Of a stretch of 9,013 nucleotides of DNA, positions 7,001 to 9,013 are shown piece by piece. The position numbers and the translations under genes were made by a program. Position 1 is the first letter of the stretch, and each line of letters begins with the position of its first letter. The notes beneath the pieces were generated by a model, which did not search any database, had not been told where the DNA came from, and saw only the letters and a list, made by a program, of their open reading frames with translations. Source of the stretch: Pontiellaceae bacterium (GTDB lineage Bacteria; Verrucomicrobiota; Kiritimatiellia; Kiritimatiellales; Tichowtungiaceae). The DNA is taken from assembly GCA_029934215.1 (NCBI GenBank), contig JAOZMR010000105.1, forward strand, positions 1 through 9,013, read 5' to 3'.

Positions 7001-8424
7001 TGCCCATCGTGTTGGTTTCCAGAATTTCCGGCGGAAGAAAGATAGACCACCCCATCAGCAACAACATCTTCAACCGCGTCCGCAATTATTCCGTCTTCAA
7101 ACGCAGGTTCTGCAAAATATGCAACATCATCAACAATCACATCGCAACCCGCATCCCGCAGTTTGCGAATGTTCTGAGCAAATACAGGCGCGCCACCGGA
7201 AGCTGTGGCGAAATACAACTCAGCGTCTGGTGCCAAATCATGAACGATTTCAAGCATAGCCAAACCTTCATCCGACCCGTCTCCGGCTTGCCCAGGCAAC
7301 ACAGTAACGCGTCCTGCGGGCAAATCACCTTTGGCAATAAGGGTGTTGAGTTGCGATGAACTTGCGCTATCTGAAAGCACTCCAATTTTTACACCCTCGC
7401 CGCTCACGTTAAAACCAGCTCGTGCAATATTGGCTCGATGCGCAACATCCCCTTCGCTCACATTCATCTTGTTCACAACAGGAGGCTCATAACGCCGGAT
7501 AAATTGAACGCTGTCCATATAGGCAAGAGTCTCCAACGCGGACGGCGAAAACTCTGCACGAATCCAATCATGCTCCTGGAAAACACTACGAATACACCCG
7601 CCCAAACGCTCCATCTCCTGCAACAAGTCCTCATTGACCTGAGCCTTTATTATCAAATCCAGCTTGGCTATTGATTGACCGGAATTGATATCCAAAGAAT
7701 CGCCTTGAGGAATCAGACCCAACAAAACTGAATCGATTTTCTGGAGATGAGCCGGTCTGCTCTCCTTCCTTAAAAGCGCATCTTTCAATTGCTTTAAACC
7801 CGACGGACTCAACTGAGTCAACAAAGGTTCGCTCGAAGCCTTTTGAGATTTTGCAGATTCTGGAACCGATTCATTTTCATCAGAAACAACCGGAGCTGAC
7901 TCCGAAACAGATGAAACCGGTTTCTCCGATTGCATCCCGTCCAACGAGACGTTGCCTTCAATGCCAACCGCATCATTTCTCACAACCGTTTTCTGAGCAA
8001 TGGCCTTAAAGGGAATAGTCTCCATAGAATAAGTGAAGGGGTGTTTTTTAAACTTCTCGGATTTTTTCACGACAACCGCCGTTATGATGTAGCTCTCGTT
8101 GTTTCCGATTTCTTGCGACCCAAACCAAATATTACCATTTAGCGTATCACTTCTCTTTGTTAGCAATTTCTCGAACTGAAAAATTTCGGTTCCCGACGGA
8201 TCTTTCGTATTCCGTTGAAACACGACCACCTTGTAATCCATCATATCAGCCGTCCAAACATCTGTTTCTGCAGACACAGAAACCGGCTCATCTTCCCAAA
8301 AAACTGGGCTTCTAACTTCAATTTCCAGATCAATATGCATTGGTTTAACAAATACACTCCGAATGGCTATCAGAGCGGAAATTACACCAAGCAACGTTAT
8401 TGTGTTTCGTATCCATTTTTTCAT
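709..8424 (-). CDS. Giant secreted multidomain S8/S53-type serine peptidase with WD40 and InlB-type repeats
   Basis: The single uninterrupted frame encodes 2571 residues. The ATG at 8422-8424 is chosen because AAGGAG lies 8 bases upstream and the protein opens with MKKWIRN and a hydrophobic segment. Order: signal/anchor 8-26; beta-rich N-terminal region 30-150; Ser/Glu-rich linker 160-200; propeptide-like 205-320; peptidase 340-750; Fn3 at 753-845, 853-944 and 1070-1161, with a separate beta domain at 945-1069; 14 WD40-like repeats 1170-1757; four InlB-type repeats 1764-2038; duplicated C-terminal modules 2045-2452; DADGDG linker 2459-2504; tail 2506-2571. The role seen is proteolysis outside the cytoplasm combined with binding to large partners. 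The peptidase belongs to the branch where Glu replaces the catalytic His. Most subtilases are 300-800 residues, so the extensions make up most of this protein. No partner gene is in the window and the substrate is unknown. Export is inferred from the N-terminus and domain types. Confidence 0.95.
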   Translation of the reverse strand: MKKWIRNTITLLGVISALIAIRSVFVKPMHIDLEIEVRSPVFWEDEPVSVSAETDVWTADMMDYKVVVFQRNTKDPSGTEIFQFEKLLTKRSDTLNGNIWFGSQEIGNNESYIITAVVVKKSEKFKKHPFTYSMETIPFKAIAQKTVVRNDAVGIEGNVSLDGMQSEKPVSSVSESAPVVSDENESVPESAKSQKASSEPLLTQLSPSGLKQLKDALLRKESRPAHLQKIDSVLLGLIPQGDSLDINSGQSIAKLDLIIKAQVNEDLLQEMERLGGCIRSVFQEHDWIRAEFSPSALETLAYMDSVQFIRRYEPPVVNKMNVSEGDVAHRANIARAGFNVSGEGVKIGVLSDSASSSQLNTLIAKGDLPAGRVTVLPGQAGDGSDEGLAMLEIVHDLAPDAELYFATASGGAPVFAQNIRKLRDAGCDVIVDDVAYFAEPAFEDGIIADAVEDVVADGVVYLSSAGNSGNQHDGQSGVWEGDFSLYRTIEGTEYETHNFGSGELIRITSGINNVILLKWSDKQQASGNDYDLYLVDSSGNIVGSSANLQNGNDDPLEGFAYNVNYEGYYLLVVRKSGSGTRFLHLNTNRGRLAGGTAGQIYGQSAAAGCIAVAAVDANSARGSGGVFDGRESVEYFSSDGPRRIFYHADGSSVTPGNYTSSGGTVRNKPDFAAADRVKCATDGFNPFPGTSAAAPHAAAIVALMLDKNPGLSVSEVRQALVAGSLDIEDAGWDRDSGYGLIDAYRVLQNTPSAGLSAPLGVSASKGLYLDDVRISWGSVSEASHYKVYRASSAAGAKIAVSGWQTGTSFDDTTAAEGVVYWYCVRAAENSAGANASAYSVMDTGYLKELTQLAAPAGVNASDGTLESMVSISWNAVNKATHYRVYRATSIGGSKTTLGSWQTSRTYYDTSAETGTTYYYWIKSATSVNGANASEYSTHNSGHRLVESITTGALSNVYWSEELDEDGDGYTHQRKLRFSTTLSGSANIRFKLSYKTGSVWTTYFENSGTLAGEAGLQNWGLASVGSAGLAHGSYDWKIEMYEDSRLLDAESADSDLIDQKFETMAEDLPNLPSPTGVGATDGVFGYKVVVSWNAVGEATHYQVYRATSENGEKTAINDWQKSTYFNDVEATPGVNYHYWIKSSASDTGSRMSEYSQCVTGYMNSSGVLTPHILRRFGGRMGYEMDVSKDGRFLVSNGGGCASLLELPTAKMLMRFDHPSPCSSVAIAPDGKTVATGHGDGGVRQWDLYSGEMIREYDMHGSSVTAIAFSSNSERIASVGYDRNLCVWDVTSGGRLFSVRASDSSSSYTVAFSPDGSTVATGDNDALIKLWNADNGSWIRNFTGHKNRVSSIDFSPDGLQILSGAWQMTGDYPVRLWDVNSGTCVRTFGVAGGSPVYSVAFFPDGGYLVSGGEDGVHVWNPNTGSLVRSLVGHSSSVYNVACTPDGTILGIDYDLHMLRWSAHNGTLQSHYDFGPSGMVSGFSPDGESFVTTRWGNLSIVENKAKLWNVWDEELSDTFAPYLGHLNQSALSKSGTVLAAGYRDGNVKLWSVMSGSLIRSFSAHTSSIYSIALSSDSSKLVTGGSDSKVKVWNATNGSLVRTHSMNAQIEAVAISPDDSYVVAGWDVVRMWSLSTGALVRSFYGHAPGVKAIKFTPDGSKLLTSGYDGTVRLWNVATGTQIRSFSGHSGSVYSVDVSPDGLLIATAGQDGTTKVWDIESGIMIYDMESGSGCAVFSPDGNYLLTSGSSASSYAPPLLWGFVSEGDFRELSVNDATGSGEYIKDEFVTVWANAAPTGRVFSHWEGATQYLDDTSNYVTRVRMPDQSIGITAIYLPAKHELTVTGGAESGQYSVGHVVPIVASAPPSGQVFNVWTGDTDCVLDISATNTTLIMPDHDVSITATYHAPNYTLTVNNGSGGGSYTLGKTVSLVADASPSGERFDAWSGDTNSLADASSASTSVIMPAHDVSVTATYTGYRLTVDQGSGSGVYPSDRTVLIDAETAPSGQIFERWVGDVDFVDALSNATANVTMPRSNITLQATYTSVADDPFGFPETYPTVGMNILGRVELFGESASSGDIIAVFSGTELRGKAEVIVEDTFTGVNLGVQVAQNGELLTFKLWDSSESVVYDVSPDCNINAVSGTTQGSYPDDLVPIIVSDDIALNMDLSVGWNQVSFNLDFDDPTIRSVLSNVLDSVSFVKGDGGSFDPALPDAWNTLLEFIPVNGFWLQMDSDQLLTLSGPPVRRTAATIQLAEGWNHVGYPLAGAAGIRVVLADALASNVIDQITDSTGVFNPDVPDMVNSLTHMRPGRGYWVKANQAYTLVFNENESPFLNGMSSVSSMVNNGTQSVHPFGDSVVYPNPVMSVFADVKLHGVNASYGDVVAAYVGNELRGIQHVDIMFDQTALVALAINVESEGEDIRFKVWDASAEQVLTVPDVVVSTTVGGSPYSYPDHLLVLDAPTGVDADGDGLPDAWEDSHGGNLNPTALCSNGVNTVREAYIAGLDPTNATSRLILNPVSGNALHWSAISGRVYSIWWTTNLLENFQPLETNLFWPQGGYTNPNPSPSDFYKIKVELE
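1069..2292 (-). repeat. Duplicated C-terminal modules in A-B-B'-A' order (residues 2045-2452)
   Basis: Module A (2045-2152) and A' (2345-2452) share FGxxxxYPxxxM, G(D)(I/V)(I/V)A(V/A)(F/Y)xGxELRG, (F/I)(K)(L/V)WD(A/S)S and SYPDxLxx. Modules B (2162-2236) and B' (2246-2320) share GWNxVxxxL, xFxPxxPDxxNxLxxxxPxxGxWxx and a closing LxLxF/G segment. I recall similar modules from surface proteins of Kiritimatiellota-like bacteria but cannot name a Pfam family with certainty. The corresponding DNA is 1969-2292 (A), 1717-1941 (B), 1465-1689 (B') and 1069-1392 (A'). Confidence 0.7.
2311..3135 (-). repeat. Four divergent InlB B-type repeats (residues 1764-2038)
   Basis: Four units of about 67-70 residues begin at 1764, 1834, 1904 and 1972. 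They share YxLTVxxGSGSGxY, VxLxAxAxPSGxxFxxWxGD and a closing MPxxDVSITATY. This is the pattern of the Listeria-Bacteroides/InlB B-repeat superfamily (beta-grasp type), common in bacterial surface proteins as stalk or binding units. The first unit is the most diverged and has lost the GD after the Trp (HWEGATQY). Confidence 0.88.
3154..4917 (-). repeat. Fourteen WD40-like repeats (residues 1170-1757)
   Basis: Repeats of about 42 residues follow the pattern R-S-F-x-G-H-x-x-x-V-x-S-V-A-F-S-P-D-G...DGxVxLWDxxTG. My boundaries begin near residues 1170, 1212, 1253, 1295, 1338, 1384, 1426, 1467, 1513, 1556, 1598, 1637, 1679 and 1721. The first and last are degenerate, the eighth has a longer strand loop, and the fifth carries a short insertion. 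Fourteen units fit two seven-bladed propellers, dividing near residue 1466. In known proteins such propellers are binding platforms without catalytic activity. Their use in an exported bacterial protease is uncommon. Confidence 0.88.
4942..6168 (-). other. Three fibronectin type III domains with an interposed beta domain (residues 753-1161)
   Basis: The three Fn3 copies share APxGVxAS/TDG, VxISWxxVxxATHYxVYRA, a W-Q-(T/K)-S and Y-x-D turn, and YWIKSA...N/SEYS. Copies 2 and 3 are closest to each other. Between them lie about 125 residues (945-1069) with YWSEELDEDGDGYTHQRKLRF, whose DEDGDG loop looks calcium-binding. It resembles, weakly, beta domains I know from other large bacterial surface proteins (choice-of-anchor type). 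Fn3 units usually serve as spacers or glycan/protein contact modules in secreted bacterial enzymes. Confidence 0.8.
6175..7407 (-). other. Peptidase domain, S8 fold with S53-like Asp/Glu/Ser set (residues 340-750)
   Basis: The nucleophile is Ser691 in GTSAAAPHAAAIVALML, a typical subtilase motif. The Asp is Asp352 in KIGVLSDS. The oxyanion residue is Asn467 in YLSSAGNSG. At the place of the HGT motif the sequence reads SDEGLAMLEIVHDLAPDAEL, which puts Glu386 where subtilisin has its catalytic His. His395 falls in the later GVAPNA-like position. I recall this as the Peptidases_S53_like group within subtilase-fold proteins. Between Asn467 and Ser691 lies an insertion (about 478-590) with DYDLYLVDSSGN and YEGYYLLVV, which resembles a PPC-type beta domain. 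The C-terminal helix and GYGLIDAYRVL close the fold. Confidence 0.8.
7465..8343 (-). other. N-terminal beta-rich region, linker and propeptide-like region (residues 28-320)
   Basis: Residues 30-150 alternate polar and hydrophobic residues as in an Ig-like beta domain, but I do not recognise a family. Residues 160-200 are rich in Ser, Glu and Val and look like a flexible linker. Residues 205-320 resemble the stretch before the catalytic domain in related peptidases: a KIDSVLLGLI helix-like segment, then a strand-rich part ending in VQFIRRYEPP. They are followed by VSEGDVAHRANIARAGFNVS, which leads into the catalytic domain. A role as an inhibitory propeptide and folding aid is inferred by position. 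Confidence 0.45.
8347..8424 (-). other. Signal peptide or signal anchor (residues 1-26)
   Basis: MKKWIRN gives a positive N-terminus, followed by a hydrophobic stretch TITLLGVISALIAIRSVFV (8-26) and then polar sequence. The arrangement is that of a Sec signal. There is no clear small-x-small cleavage site just after the hydrophobic core, and Arg22 sits within it, so an uncleaved membrane anchor is equally possible. Confidence 0.6.
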
Positions 8425-8432
8425 AATCGGTT

Positions 8433-8438
8433 CTCCTT
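8433..8438 (-). promoter_or_regulatory. Ribosome binding site of the giant gene
   Basis: AAGGAG on the minus strand lies 8 bases before the ATG at 8422-8424. It fixes that ATG as the start. No other start with such a site is visible nearby. Confidence 0.85.
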
Positions 8439-8460
8439 ATTAATGTTAAGAGCCCGACGC

Positions 8461-8487
8461 AAAAAAAACGCGGACTCAAGTCCACGT
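8461..8487 (-). terminator. Terminator-like hairpin in the leader of the giant gene
   Basis: On the minus strand ACGTGGAC and GTCCGCGT form an 8-bp stem (one G-U pair in RNA) around a TTGA tetraloop, and the T-run (eight Ts at 8461-8468) follows at once. This is the standard form of an intrinsic terminator. It points towards the giant gene and ends 23 bases before its ribosome binding site, with no intact gene upstream to terminate. It may be an attenuator, or the end of a short untranslated transcript. On the plus strand no T-run follows, so it would not work for that direction. Confidence 0.55.
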
Positions 8488-8612
8488 TCTAATCTTAGGC
8501 ATCACCAAACGCCCTTCCAAAGAAACATAAACACGAGTCCGCGCCACATGTGGCGCGTCTCTGTTCAGTTCGTTTCTTTGGATAAAATTTGGTGATTTTA
8601 AGATTAAAACGT
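8484..8612. repeat. Symmetric 129-bp inverted repeat with palindromic core
   Basis: The arms at 8484-8526 and 8572-8612 match in three blocks: ACGTT-TAATCTTA, ATCACCAAA and CCAAAGAAAC, each in reverse complement on the other side. The centre at about 8548 coincides with the centre of a perfect 18-bp palindrome, CGCGCCACATGTGGCGCG, at 8540-8557. The diverged positions sit between the blocks. It could be a hairpin-forming leader element, a cruciform site, or a small non-autonomous element. It overlaps the terminator-like hairpin by four bases. Confidence 0.75.
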
Positions 8613-8624
8613 ACTGCGCGTTAA
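8595..8624 (-). promoter_or_regulatory. Possible sigma-70-type promoter for the giant gene
   Basis: On the minus strand TTAACG (8619-8624) and TAAAAT (8595-8600) are 18 bases apart, matching 4 of 6 and 5 of 6 consensus positions. Transcription would begin near 8588 and give a leader of about 165 bases. The -10 lies in the right arm of the 129-bp inverted repeat, and the -35 in GCGTTAACGC (8618-8627). The region is AT-rich, so a chance match is possible. Confidence 0.25.
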
Positions 8625-8852
8625 CGCATTAAAATGGTACCGCAACTCGCGGTGGATGTCCCTTTTTGGACAGGTATACTCCTTTTTCTTTTCCTTTTTC
8701 GATTTCTGCGATTACTCGCCATCGAATTATTTTTATTCAATTCGCATCGAAGGTAACGGCTCCAGCCGAGATATGCCAGAAATAAAAAAATTCATTTCAA
8801 ATTCTCCAAGGTCTGGAACCTTTCAGAGCCAGCAATCAAACAAGGTGTCAGA
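8613..8852. other. Non-coding stretch upstream of the giant gene
   Basis: No supported gene lies here. It holds GCGTTAACGC (8618-8627), a TGTCC/GGACA stem with a CTTTTT loop (8657-8672), a pyrimidine-rich run on the plus strand (8680-8700), a weak CGAATT/AATTCG pair (8723-8744) and CGGCTCCAGCCG (8757-8768). The 77-codon plus-strand frame from 8656 starts inside the stem-loop, has a Phe-rich start from the pyrimidine run and ends in the dispersed repeat, so it is not called. Confidence 0.55.
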
Positions 8853-8985
8853 TTGCAACACTAAAAGAAAACGCACAGAGGACGAGTAGGATCGCAGGAT
8901 TAGTTTTTGATCACGAATGAACACCAATCAACACGAATCTTTTTTCCATCCCATTTGTGTGCATTCGCGTCCATTCGTGGTTCAA
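8853..8985 (+). repeat. Dispersed repeat, right copy, with ACGAAT/ATTCGTG inverted arms
   Basis: TTGCAACACTAAAAGAAAAC at 8853 leads into TTTTTGATCACGAAT, then a left arm (8907-8938) of ACGAATGA-ACACCAATCA-ACACGAAT and a right arm (8953-8985) that is its imperfect reverse complement, separated by only 14 bases. It matches the left copy (128 onward) in order and orientation, but its hairpin loop is shorter and the units more diverged. Confidence 0.65.
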
Positions 8986-9013
8986 TCTCCATCTTTATTC
9001 GCAGTGGAATTGG

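Noticed and set aside
8484..8612. Integron attC site
   Set aside because: The arms lack recognisable RYYYAAC/GTTRRRY core sites at the ends, and no cassette array or integrase is present.
8656..8889. 77-residue plus-strand reading frame
   Set aside because: Low-complexity start from a pyrimidine run, an end inside a dispersed repeat, and no domain.

Overview
The window is dominated by one giant gene on the minus strand (stop at 709-711, start at 8422-8424). It encodes a 2571-residue, apparently exported, multidomain protein with a subtilase/sedolisin-type protease domain near its N-terminus. About 85% of the window is this one reading frame. The rest is non-coding DNA full of repeats on both sides, plus a scrap of a group II intron reverse transcriptase at the left edge. 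The likely source is a PVC-group bacterium, most plausibly Kiritimatiellota (Pontiella-like). The reasons are the C-terminal module (a DxDxDG loop, then a ~65-residue tail with GRVYSIWWTTNLL), the many surface domains in one protein, and intergenic repeats of the ACGAAT type. This is recall of how such genomes look, not a database result.

Layout from left to right: 3-89 (+), the N-terminal part of a group II intron maturase, cut off where a repeat begins; 76-340, a MITE-like unit bounded by perfect 20-bp inverted repeats and holding an inner inverted repeat of ACGAAT/ATTCGTG units; 341-620, non-coding with short palindromes and partial repeat copies; 624-675, a long palindromic element just downstream of the giant gene; 709-8424 (-), the giant gene; 8433-8438, its ribosome binding site; 8461-8487, a terminator-like hairpin with eight Ts pointing into the gene; 8484-8612, a symmetric 129-bp inverted repeat; 8613-8852, non-coding; 8853-8985, a second copy of the ACGAAT-type repeat.

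Domain order of the giant protein, N to C: signal/anchor segment; an unrecognised beta-rich region; a Ser/Glu-rich linker; a propeptide-like region; the protease domain, with Asp352, Glu386, Asn467 and Ser691 and a PPC-like insertion; two fibronectin type III domains; a beta domain with a DEDGDGY loop; a third fibronectin domain; 14 WD40-like repeats (two sevens); four divergent InlB-type repeats; a four-module block in the order A-B-B'-A'; a calcium-loop linker; the C-terminal tail. It reads as a secreted or surface protease with long protein- or glycan-binding extensions. Its substrate cannot be read from the sequence.

No neighbouring intact gene is visible, so the gene appears to stand alone. 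Its leader, with a possible promoter, a long inverted repeat and a terminator hairpin 23 bases before the ribosome binding site, is the best regulatory candidate in the window.
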